From Branchiostoma floridae (taxonomy: Eukaryota > Chordata > Leptocardii > Amphioxiformes > Branchiostomatidae): a DNA stretch of 64,000 nt. The stretch is taken from contig NC_049995.1 of assembly GCF_000003815.2 (NCBI RefSeq), positions 4,045,747-4,109,746 on the forward strand. The letters are read 5' to 3'. A model generated the notes under the pieces. That model saw only the letters and a list, made by a program, of their open reading frames with translations, was not told the origin of the DNA and made no database searches. The position numbers and the translations under genes are program-made. Below are positions 11,001 to 20,109 of the stretch, piece after piece. Numbering within the stretch: the first letter of the stretch is position 1; each line of letters starts with the position of its first letter.

Positions 11001-14000
11001 TTTTTTTCAGTGTACTCTTTTCATGATGCCTTAAGTTAGGTGTTAAGCCGTTAAACAAGTATGCCACAACCAGGGGTCAAGCATACTTCTTTATTATTTT
11101 ATGTTCCTTACCCTTTCTTGGCAATACCTCTGGGGTGGTGCCCTTAAAAACTATATTTCTATCATGTTGCAAATGTTTCAAATGTTCAGTTATACATTTC
11201 TGTTGTTATTTGCATATATGTTTATTGATCTACATGTACTGTGTTTGTTATTGTTTTTCCCTTACCTGCTTCTGTGCTTCTTTCCTGTGTTACTACGATG
11301 TTCCTACAGCTTTGAAATGTTCATCAACTGTCCTCTATTTCATCTGCTGCAGGAGCGTTTTCCTTTGACCCTTCCTCTCCCACATACCCGAATTCTCGCA
11401 AAAAAAATCTGCATAGTTTTAATCTCCAAGCAGATGTGAGGATGCCTGTCCTAGAGTTGAGGGATGCTAAATGTTTCAAAAACAGGCATTAAACACATGG
11501 AACAAATCAAACCCTTGTATCTTCTTGGAGACTAGCATAATCAATCCCTAACATTGCTGTGCAACTTTAATTCCCACCAACTTTTTTGTCTCCCTGTTTT
11601 GTTCTGTTGTGTTTGGTCTGTTGTTTGGTAGGACTCTGAATCTCCCACTCTCTACTGGGTCTTTCAGGTATCAACTTAAGTTTTCTTTGTAACTGTTTGG
11701 TACTTGGTATTACTGTAAATGCAGAAAGTTTCGCAGTGGTTTAATGATCGCAGTTTTCACGGTTGTTGCTTCACCGTGAACTTAAAACCACCGTGAACAT
11801 TTTTCCATGGCAGTAAGAGACTACAGTGCATGGTGCTGCCGCAAAATTAAAACCACTGCGAAAAGTTGTTTTTCCCGCAACCGTGAAATTAGATCCCGCG
11901 AATTTAAATGCATTTACAGTATATTTTTGTACATTCTACTATGCAGAACATTGTCTGTGGCCTTTTTGGGGAGGCTCTGCTAAACCGACTGATCTTGCCA
12001 CTTTTGTGGGTGAGGCCTCTAACCAGCCATCAGCCAATCAGGGAATTGCCTTAATGTTTTACTTACTAACAGGTAAAGCAGATTCTCTGATTGGCTGAGA
12101 GCTGGCCCCAGAAGTGGAAACCTCAGCCCAGTTTAGTAGAGCTACCCTAAAGTATATTGTAAAGGCCACTGGCGAGGTTCTGCATTGGAGTATGTTTTTG
12201 TGTTGTTCTTGTTGTATGATACTATATATATTTGTGGTTTTCCTACGGTTGTTGTTTTGGTAATTTGATCTCTGTCTTTTCAATATTTCACACAAAAAAG
12301 TGGCTAAAAATATGGAAGCATTTTAACATGAAAATGATACTGCTATAGACCGATGAAAAGTAATCTCCCAGCAGATCCAATGGTAGCAGAAGATAGTATC
12401 AAATGCCGGCAGAGGAGTCAAGCTGGCATAGAAGTGTGTATGCAACCGGAGGCCCTGGTGCCCATTTGACTTCCTTTGGTCGGCTATACTCCCTGGCCAG
12501 CTTTGATACTCTCTTATGGCACGGTAGGATCTGCTTGGAAATTAGATGAAAAGGTGCACGTGCTTGTCCCAATTTGTAATAGATATACTAACTGGATAGG
12601 TTGCCCATGTATTACCATACGCTTTCTGTTCAACACAAAATGATAGTAGTTCAGAGATAGGGGGTACAGTTTTCTTGACACCTTTGACACCCCTATTGGT
12701 GCCACATGCCCATATAAGGTCATGGGACAGAATTAACATGTCCATACAGGGTCATGTGACACAAGTTGTGGGTCAGAATTCCTGAAGAAGGCTATTTAGA
12801 AAGAGTACTCCAAAAAAATTACAAGTCTACTTTATTTTGTGTTGGATGGAAGATTTTAACTGTTGCTATGAACAATCAATATGTTTATTTGTTTGTTTGT
12901 TTACAGCTTGTGGAAGTAAATAAACAGGCCCGGATCAAGCTGAGCCAGGATATGGACAAGGTGACTCTGCCTGGCAAGAAGAACATCTACAGACTCTACT
13001 CGCATGAGGGTCAGATTTTAACCTTTCTTACCTTTATTTCATTTGATTGTTTTATCAACAGTATACAGCCAGATGACTGATGTGGTATTAGGGACCGTAC
13101 GGCGTTTAGTGAGGGGGGAGGGCCGGTCGCCAGAGGGTCGGGTCAAAAATTTTTTGCATGGCCCTCCCCCCAGGTAAAAATTTTTTTGCTAGGCCCTCCC
13201 CCCAAGTCAAAATATTTTTGCTTGGCCCTCCCCCTCCTATCAACTTTGAAAAAAATTCAAGACGCCAATAAAACACCGCGCTCCCATTTGGAAATGTGCT
13301 TTGCGTCATACTTTTTCATGATTTTCATCGCGAAGACAGATCTCTCACCCCTAGTAAAAAAAGGGACACAGAATGGCTCAAAATATCTGCTTAATAGAGG
13401 GATAAATATCTGCTTCATAGAGGCATAAATATTTGCTTTATAGAAGCTATTTCGTTGTTTTGATATTAAAACAACACCTACAAAGCATTTATATCTGGAT
13501 TTCTAGTAGATTTGCGCCACGAAGCGGCGCTTCCCGCCCCCTAAATTTACGTATTGCAAGCTCGCGGGCCTGCGGCTTGACAGAAACTATTTTCAATTTA
13601 CATATATTTTGGACTTTTTCTTGGTTCTGTGGTGGTAATAACTTACGGTAAATCGGGGAAAAATGTAAACCAAGACGACATCACGATTCGAGTAACCAAA
13701 ACTGCAGTGGGGAGGGGGGCGTCGACGCTGATTTTCCCACGGCGGGGTAGATCGGTCGCCTCTCTCTAGCCGCCGGCGGGCGTGAGAACGCAGACTTGCA
13801 GGAAATCTTTTAGAAATGCCACGATTTTTTGCCACGATTTCCTGCATTGCTTTTTTATGGGAAAATTTGCTGGTCAAATGACATTTCTATGAAAAAAATA
13901 CGACGGTTTCAAGTTTTTGAGAACGACGTTCCGAACACCATGTCTGGCGCGGCAAAGGCACAAAGAATCGCAAGGTAGGTCCGGGGAAATTTTAAAATCC

Positions 14001-16839
14001 TGACCCTCTTAAAAGCTATTTCCTTCAGTTTGAGGGAAATATTTTGCTGACAAACAAAGCAAACTTTAATGGCATTTCAATTTAGAAATACAAAATTAAA
14101 TCCCCCTCCAAACACATTATCACGATGTCGGTCATCAAAGGCGCGAGTCCGGTCACGTCAAAAGGGATCCAGGGAATTTGCAAATATTTACCCTCGAGCT
14201 CTGAAACGCCATTTCTTACATTTTGAGGGCAATAAGACAGGGGTAAATTTTGCTGGCAGACTAATCTAGAGTTTAATAACATTTCTGTAAGTGAAAAAGA
14301 TTTTCGAGGGCGTCATGCATAAGCCCCGCCCCCTCCCTTTCGCATTTTCACTGTGTCCCGAGCGCCAACCTTGGGCGATCCCTTGCAGAGGTCCAGAAAA
14401 ATTTTGAAATCTTGACCCTCTGAAATGCCGTTTCTTGGATTTTAAGGGACAAATTTTGCTGGTAGACCAAGGTATTTTCTTTTTTGCTTGGCCCTCCCCC
14501 CAAGTCAAATTTTTTTTGCTAGGCCCTCCCCCTGGCAATTTTTTTTTTTGCTTGGCCCTCCCCCCCCCTGGCGACCGGCCCTCCCCCCTCGCTAAATGCC
14601 GTACGGTCCCTTATGTGTCTTTATGTGTTATATTGTTCTAGACACTTTTGGTAAAGCAATTAGTTAAAACACATTTCCTCAACCCATCTGAACCATGCCC
14701 ATATATGGCTTGTGCCTTCCCATCAGGCCATGCTCTGATTGACCTGATGCAGCGCCCCCACGAGCAGCCGCCCGACAACGAGAGGAGGGTTCTCTGTAGA
14801 CACCCGTTCGAGGTACAGGAACATGTCAATTTCAACCTCAAGGGGGAAGGGGGGCAGTATTTCTGTATATTATACTTCAATACACCTTTCTCACGCGGCG
14901 GCCATGATAGATCTAAAACGAGTTCAATGCGGCAAACAAAAGACTGTCCATCATAATTAACAGTTCAACCAATGATAGCCTGCTAATTAGAAAAGCAACC
15001 AATGAGTGAGTGGCTGCCAATCCGTCAAAAATTTGCATTATTATGTTTTTATTTTGCATCTCTTAAGGGACTATGGGATCAGTCTACACTACTCTAAATT
15101 GCTACATCTTTCGGTGCATAACACTACTCGTAATAGTTATTATTTTATCTTATATCATGAAAAATTGTGTGGTTTGGGGGAAAACTAAATGGGACCTGAT
15201 TTTAGAAATAAGTTTTGTCTGTTTGCCTCATTGACCTCGTCTTCGATCTATCATGGCCGTCGCGTGAGAAAGGTGTATATAAGTAGCTCCTACCCCAAGG
15301 AAAATGGCAGACTGTCCACAAAATGTCAAATGTCTGTTGGGTTCAGTTGTGTACAAAAAACTTTGTTGTGCAGGATGTAAAAATCTAATGAAACTAGTCA
15401 CAGAAAACAAAAAACCTTTATGTCGACAAAGGTTAGACATCCAGGTAATTGTAAATGCAAGGTAGCAGTTACTTATTACAAGCAACTTGATAGAACTTCA
15501 ATAAATTTATTCCATTACTGACAAAAGGTAGTGGATGCTTTTTAACCTGAAATGTCTACCATTTCCGAACTCCAGTCACTTGGGTACTAGTAATTGTTCC
15601 TTACAATCTGGCGCATCCCCATCTTGTAATTAGCCATACGAAAGGGTATGTCACCCGTAAGGGGCGGTATAACCCCGTCGTGTGTAAACATGTGCGAACA
15701 TGTTTAATCACGTCGACCGATGATGATGATGATGACAATCTGTTTACTTCATGGTCTGATGTATTGTTCGATGGCTTTCAGGAGTCCAAGCGAGCATACG
15801 TGTCACCCGGGACAGTCCAACTATTGCAGAAGCTATACTGGACTAAGGGAGAGGTGAGGATTTAATTGTGACAATATCTACATGGCGTATGATAGATTAT
15901 TTGATAATCATCAATTTAGAAGGATATTTTGGTAGAATTATTCTGGGCTACACTGGGAAAAAAGGGAAATATTTGCTGGCATTTGTACTGGTATTACCCT
16001 CGAGCTCAACATGCAATTTGCTTTCTCCAAAAGGTGTTATCTAAAGACTTCTCAATATCAGTTAAAGTTAAACCCTTCCCACGCCAAGATGGCACATAGG
16101 GCAGTGCCCATCTCTGTTTCATTAGCCCTGGGCCACACACAACGCAATCACTACAGCAGGGGGCTAGTCCACTGGTAGTGGTGTGTGTTCAACTTCCATA
16201 CTCTTTCCCGAGTGCTGAGTGCTAAGCAGAGAATATCAGAAAGCACTATTTTTTATTCAGATTCAGGAGTACTTGCCATCGTTGAAAGAGATCAGGGAGA
16301 GGGCAATACAGTCCCTGGCCACACTTAGGGAGGACCACAAGAGAGCACTCAACCCAACTCCATATAAGGTACACAAGTCCATATATGGCAGCAGCCCATG
16401 TAACATACATGCAGTGACTCCTTATATGGTATGAACTCCATATAAGGCATTATCTCCATATAAGGTACATTTAGTGACTCATTATATGGTTCTAAGTCCA
16501 TTTTAGTTACCAGCTCCATAAAGAAGTCTATAAAAAGCAATAGCTCCAAATAAGGTAGTGATTCCATATAAGGTAAATGTTGTAGATCCTTATAGTTTTT
16601 CCCAAGAATTTTAGCTACTCATAAAAATGCTTCCTACCTTGTTTTTGTTTTTTCATATAAATGTCCTCTAAAACACAGGTCATTTATCACACTGAACTTC
16701 TAATTGTTTATGTGAAAAAACACAGGGAACCAATAAAACTCCTTCTTGCATCTACTTCCAGGTGGCAGTGAGTGCAGACCTGTACCAGTTCTTACATGAC
16801 ATGTGGTTGGACAATGCTCCCATTGGTGAGCTGTCTTAA
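5050..16839 (+). CDS. NAPRT: Nicotinate phosphoribosyltransferase, complete, 13 exons
   Basis: Exons: 5050-5317, 6208-6418, 6813-6940, 7981-8096, 8608-8801, 9607-9747, 10296-10380, 10807-10887, 12907-13009, 14727-14812, 15782-15853, 16261-16368, 16762-16839. All introns are GT-AG and the phases agree; the product is 556 residues (about 540 is usual). The enzyme joins nicotinate to PRPP, the first step of the Preiss-Handler route to NAD, in the cytosol. Visible marks are [15 protein letters not shown] near the N-terminus, the GTHAHAF segment (~222-228) with the His that family members phosphorylate, RLDSGDL (~330-336, phosphate binding) and GIGTHLVTC (~389-397). Two ATGs (5050, 5056) fit the start; an in-frame ATG at 5017 would add 11 residues. 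Boundaries were placed by eye from phase, consensus and protein continuity. Introns hold many elements, and four exon edges are tandemly duplicated. Confidence 0.95.
5641..6045 (+). mobile_element. tRNA-headed SINE or LINE 3'-end composite in NAPRT intron 1
   Basis: At 5641-5710 there are sequences like RNA polymerase III boxes: tagtggtcatg (A box) and agttcgaatcc (B box), as in a tRNA-derived SINE head. Downstream, 5747-6031 reads as the C-terminal tail of a retrotransposon protein ([14 protein letters not shown], then [19 protein letters not shown]). It ends in gaactgaactgaactg and a run of C. A tRNA head with a LINE-derived tail is the usual SINE design. The protein-like part may be only a passenger. 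Confidence 0.55.
6407..6590 (+). repeat. Duplicated NAPRT exon 2 donor edge, 118-bp spacing
   Basis: The true exon 2 end and donor (caactatgcaag|gtgaaagg at 6407) recur at 6525 with the same following bases (ggctacacc, then a run of G). The second copy keeps a perfect donor and is preceded by tacag, an acceptor-like site. Weaker homology (gcctttaggct, agtaagattgcat) continues at 6700-6740. This is the same kind of event as at exons 7, 8 and 12. Confidence 0.75.
6970..7370. mobile_element. Inverted-repeat element in NAPRT intron 3
   Basis: The ends match in inverse: ccaggaaaaaaaatgttgtg... near 6974 and ...cacaacatttttttcctagg near 7363. The inner arms (gtcggtaggtaggga / tagggtaggtagggaaac) extend the match. 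About 400 bp, with no reading frame. It looks like a MITE. Confidence 0.7.
8113..8142. repeat. Pentanucleotide (ATTTG)n microsatellite
   Basis: Five units of tgatt/gattt lie just downstream of the NAPRT exon 4 donor. Confidence 0.8.
9785..10085. mobile_element. Dispersed repeat family B in NAPRT intron 6
   Basis: It holds the phrases caattactcatgcaactgg, ttttggaaacggtcagac and cttgatggctaacc. Related phrases recur at 26520-26600, 33880-33970, 35960-36110, 40530-40680 and 53510-53640, which defines a dispersed family. In the 26.5-kb copy the two ends are inverted (attactcaag / cttgagtaat), so it is probably a short DNA transposon. Borders are approximate. Confidence 0.5.
10109..10318 (+). repeat. 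52-bp x 4 minisatellite copying the NAPRT exon 7 acceptor
   Basis: Four units start at 10109, 10161, 10213 and 10265, exactly 52 bp apart. Each holds agttgctc, a gtt/gta stretch, a tttgcag-like acceptor and the start of exon 7 (gtttgaagt..ccatcca). The last unit contains the true acceptor (10294-10295) and runs ~20 bp into the coding sequence. The second unit also has an intact tttgcag; the first and third have lost the AG. Use of the second acceptor would meet a TAG within eight codons. Confidence 0.9.
10862..11160 (+). repeat. Degenerate tandem copies of the NAPRT exon 8 donor edge
   Basis: The exon 8 end (gggctgtgtctttaag|gtcagg) followed by acacttcttt and ggcaatgcctt is echoed at ~10955-11035 (ggctgtgtccataag|gttt, then acacttcttt). 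It is echoed more weakly at 11060-11150 (atacttctttatt, ggcaatacct). The second copy keeps a usable GT. Spacing is roughly 95-110 bp with indels. Confidence 0.6.
11632..11667 (+). CDS. Candidate 12-codon cassette exon of NAPRT
   Basis: A long T-rich tract ending in ggtag is followed by 36 bases without a stop ([12 protein letters not shown]), ending in cag|gtat. Flanking exons 8 and 9 meet at phase 0, so including it keeps the frame and adds 12 residues between the CVFK and LVEV segments. No other evidence supports it. It could be a chance acceptor-donor pair. Confidence 0.25.
11711..11921 (-). mobile_element. MITE family A, copy 3
   Basis: 211 bp with terminal repeats tactgtaaatgca / tgcatttacagta, inside NAPRT intron 8. 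Confidence 0.85.
12370..12537. mobile_element. MITE family C, copy 1
   Basis: Inverted ends agcagatcc...tagtatcaaa and tttgatactctctt...ggatctgct enclose 168 bp. A second copy at 24199-24352 shares both ends. No reading frame. Confidence 0.7.
13091..14610. mobile_element. Non-autonomous TIR transposon with TTA target duplication (Harbinger-like)
   Basis: The ends are inverted repeats: gggaccgtacggcgttta at the left and taaatgccgtacggtccc at the right, with flanking G/C-rich arms (gagggccggtcgccag / ctggcgaccggccctc). TTA lies on both sides, which matches the 3-bp TWA duplication of PIF/Harbinger elements. The 1520-bp interior has no transposase-like frame. It sits in NAPRT intron 9. The superfamily call rests on the duplication alone. 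Confidence 0.7.
14881..15277. mobile_element. MITE family D, copy 1
   Basis: About 397 bp with inverted ends tacacctttctcacgcggcg and gtcgcgtgagaaaggtgta, each continued by catgatagat / atctatcatgg. A second, closely similar copy lies at 46730-47116. It is in NAPRT intron 10. Confidence 0.85.
15608..15740 (+). repeat. Dispersed repeat E, copy 1
   Basis: The phrase ggcgcatccccatcttgtaa through acgaaagggtatgtcac, cgtcgtgtgtaaacatgt and a (GAT)n run recurs in inverse orientation at 20875-21012. The two copies are in introns of different genes. Confidence 0.75.
16357..16580 (+). repeat. Tandem echoes of the NAPRT exon 12 donor edge
   Basis: The true exon end ccatataag|gtacac is followed by further ccatataagg copies near 16438, 16455 and 16563, some with an intact gta donor. 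Inverted tatatgg echoes lie between them (16383, 16424, 16482). Units are irregular, so this is a degenerate array. Confidence 0.65.
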
Positions 16840-17792
16840 CCAATCACGGAGCAGTATATGTCTGGTGAAGCCAGCCAATCCAGTGGAAACACAGACTTAC
16901 TAAGGATAATGCCAGTAAAGTTTGTCCTAAGAAATATGAAATTATCTGTAAAATGAATAGCAATATATTTTAGGACAAGGTGAGAAAGAAAAATTGGTGT
17001 AATTTTAAGCTTTTTCATGGTGTCACATGCACATGATCTATTGCAATATTTGGCATGCAAAGTTTATTTAATAGATTTGCTGGCTTTAACTGAAAAATAC
17101 AGTTGAGAACCCCCCATTTATGAAAGTGCAATGTTCCCATATCAACTTCTGCCTACAGAGATTGTACTGTAGTTTGGATGAGTCCATATCAGAAAAGGGG
17201 TGAATCGAGGTTATCCCTGGCAATTTGTTTAACATAAATGCAAAAACTGTGCTTCATGGCTGAATCACAAGTAGTGTATGTAGATGATATTTTTAGTGTG
17301 AGTTTTTTGTGATCACATTCTTGTGGTTACATCAAATAACCAGAAGTGAAAATCATGACGATACTAATTGTACATTTATTGTATATTGAATATAGACTTA
17401 AAAGTAATAAGCAAAGGTTACTTCTTGGAGTGACACAATGATGATCATATGATATGATACTTTTACCTGTTGAGCTGGTAGGCTCGATTTCATAAATTTT
17501 CAGTCCTTTTTGGTTACTTTATCAGTAAATCTGAAAAGTACAAATGAATCCAATCTGTTGGAAACAAGCTGTGGTCATGTGGTTTAGTAATAACAATTTT
17601 GAACCACAAGGTCATTGATTGAAGGTCATTCAGCCAATCTTTAAGCACTCTGGACGATGACTTACATGCTGCTGGAAGGAGTTTCCATCTTTCTGAGGCC
17701 GGGGACACCAAGCCGTCACTCCCATATATCTAAAAAGAGCCGTATATTAAAAAACCCACTACATTAAAGGCCATGTTGATATGTTGATTGAT
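16840..17792. other. Gene-free region after NAPRT
   Basis: AT-rich 3' flank with no recognised exon. A minus-strand open stretch at 17514-17711 has no family resemblance I can name. Confidence 0.4.
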
Positions 17793-18011
17793 TACTGTAA
17801 ATGCATTTAAGTTCGCGGGGATTTAATTTTGCGGTACCGGGTAGTGGGAAAAGGGACTTTTCGCAGTGGTTTAAAGTTCGTGGTAGCACCGTGCACTTTA
17901 GTCTCTTAATGCCATGGAAAAATGTTCCCGGTAGTTTTAAATTCACGGTGAAGCGGTCACCGCAAAAACCGCAAACATTAAACCACCGCGAAAGTTTCTG
18001 CATTTACAGTA
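17793..18011 (+). mobile_element. MITE family A, copy 4
   Basis: 219 bp, same orientation as copy 1, with both tactgtaaatgca / tgcatttacagta ends intact. Confidence 0.85.
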
Positions 18012-18276
18012 TATGGATGACATCCACACATGCCTCAATTTTCAGCTGCCAAAAAGGTTTCAACCCCAAGTCATAAATAGCTGCTGCAAAGTTAGCAAAT
18101 ATGTGCCGACAATTGCAAAACATAAATATCAGAAACAGATAATGTCATAGAATACCATCGTCAGAGAGGAATATGTACAAGAACAAAAATGAATCCATTG
18201 TTCGATATGCCATATTCTGTGTGTTCAGTCATTTGTTCAATCTTCCTGACCACTTCCATTTCATTATGAAGGAAAC

Positions 18277-18485
18277 TACTGTAAATGCGTTTAAGTTCGC
18301 GGAGATTTAATTTCGCGGTAGCGGTAAAATGGACTTTTCATGGTGGATTTGATTTCGCGGTAGCACCATGCATTGTAGTCTCTTACTGTTATGGAAAAAT
18401 GTTCGCGGTGGTTTTAAATTCGCAGTGAAGTGGCTGCCGCAAAAACCTCGAACATTAATCCACCGCGAAAGTTTCTGCATTTACA
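18277..18485 (+). mobile_element. MITE family A, copy 5
   Basis: About 209 bp, 265 bp downstream of copy 4 and in the same orientation. The right end stops at tgcatttaca. The words tgatgacatcc and tcaatatg occur near both copies, so the pair may derive from a local duplication. Confidence 0.8.
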
Positions 18486-18819
18486 TATCTTTTTTTATTC
18501 TCACTCTTACATCAGTTTTGGAGGTCCTTGAGGATGTCATCCATATGATCAAATCAACATGGCCTTTTTAATGACAAAAGTAGAATGTATAATTGGAATC
18601 ATGTGTAAATCACTTTCACATCTTGTACTTAAAAAGAGTACAGAGAATGGTGCGGTCGTTCACTGGTTATTTTGAATCTGGTCTTGATTGAGGAATGGAA
18701 TTGAATGTGCAACAGTCTACACATCCAATAAAGAAAAACGGTGATGCACTTCTTGTATTTGTATAGTATCTTACATACATAACATATTTACATGTATTAT
18801 CATGCTGATGCAATCACTT

Positions 18820-19017
18820 TTCTTCATACTAGTACCTTGCAAGTATGGCATCCTTTTTTTCCTCGCTGACAGCTTCTTTCCTAGAACTACATCGTTATGG
18901 AATAAGCTTCCACAAACTTGCTTTCCTGTGGGGTACAATCTGAAACTATTTACTACTAAGTCAAGGATTAACAGACATCTTTCTTCACAATACGGTATTG
19001 TAACCCAAAATGCTTGA
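18820..19017 (+). mobile_element. LINE remnant, reverse transcriptase C-terminus
   Basis: The frame reads SFFPRTTSLWNKLPQTCFP followed by YNLKLF and RINRHL. This is the recurring C-terminal signature of CR1/L2/jockey-type proteins (FFPRTxxxWNxLP). Only the last ~60 codons are present. Confidence 0.6.
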
Positions 19018-19059
19018 GTGGCTCAATAAGCCTTGTTTTGCGGTGAATCCTAACTATAG

Positions 19060-20109
19060 CAAAATTATAGTAGAATTTTATTTGTAATATAGAATTTAAA
19101 AAATTGAAGTCTGAAAGGAAGTCACCCTGATGAGTTCAGAATGTCTCTGTAGTCTCTGCCAGACTGTCTACGCTGGCCATTGTAGGTAGAATAATTTGCA
19201 ATGGGAAATTTACTACCATTGGAGTTGGTCGGCCGGAGGGGAACATGAACCTTACTGACTCCCCTAACCAATTTCGAGATTTTTTGCCGAATTTTACGAT
19301 CCACGAACGCCTGGTGGAAGCTGTCTCTGATCTGGTTGACCTTCCTTCGTTATCACACTCAAATGGGCATCTCCCCTGAGGTGCCGCCAAAAAGTAGACA
19401 AACCTGTTCTTCCACCCTTACCAAGTCAGCTTACACCAATGAAAGGTTAGGCTTGGGCGCAAGGTCAAAATTTCACCTCATAAAAAAAAGGGTTAACAGC
19501 TTAAGAAACATTTGTGCTTTGTTGTCATGTTTAGACTTAGTGTTGCACGTATAATTCGCAGTAAAAAAATGTCTACAAAAATCATCAGAAACTCAATTAA
19601 GTTTATAGCAGCCTTTCCTCTGGTCAGGCCCCTAGCACCTTGATAGCCAACACCTCTTTTTAAGATAACGTTATGAGCTCATATTGGTTGAGAGATGTAT
19701 GGCCACAAGCTCTCATGGACTAGTGAAAGGATGGATACTCGAATGTTGAGCCCTCTAGCAACTTTCTTTTGAACTGCAGGGGCCTTTCAGATCCAAAGTA
19801 TAAAAGAGCATACAGAAGTAGTATAAAGTTCGGAAGGTACGAATGAACTTTTTCCCTCTAGGTAACGTTATGAAGGCCAACGTAATCGTATTTTTTCCGC
19901 TGGTGGTCTTAGACATACCCCATCCTAATTTGCATAAACAAAGTTATGCAAATTAGGAAGGAATTTAGAAAAAAATATGCAAATTAGAAGGGGTATGTTT
20001 ATGAACTTAACTGAACTGATGTCTATGCCTGCAAGTAAAACAAACTGTGACACTTGCAATGGTTGTCAGGAAACGTCAAATTTCCATCCCAATATGGGAT
20101 CAACTTAAC
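19060..20109. other. Region upstream of the plus-strand sialyltransferase-like gene
   Basis: On the minus strand 19122-19340 is open and basic (VDRKIRQKISKLVRGVSK), possibly a retroelement gag-like remnant; I cannot name it. An untranslated first exon of the sialyltransferase-like gene might lie here but none was found. Confidence 0.3.
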
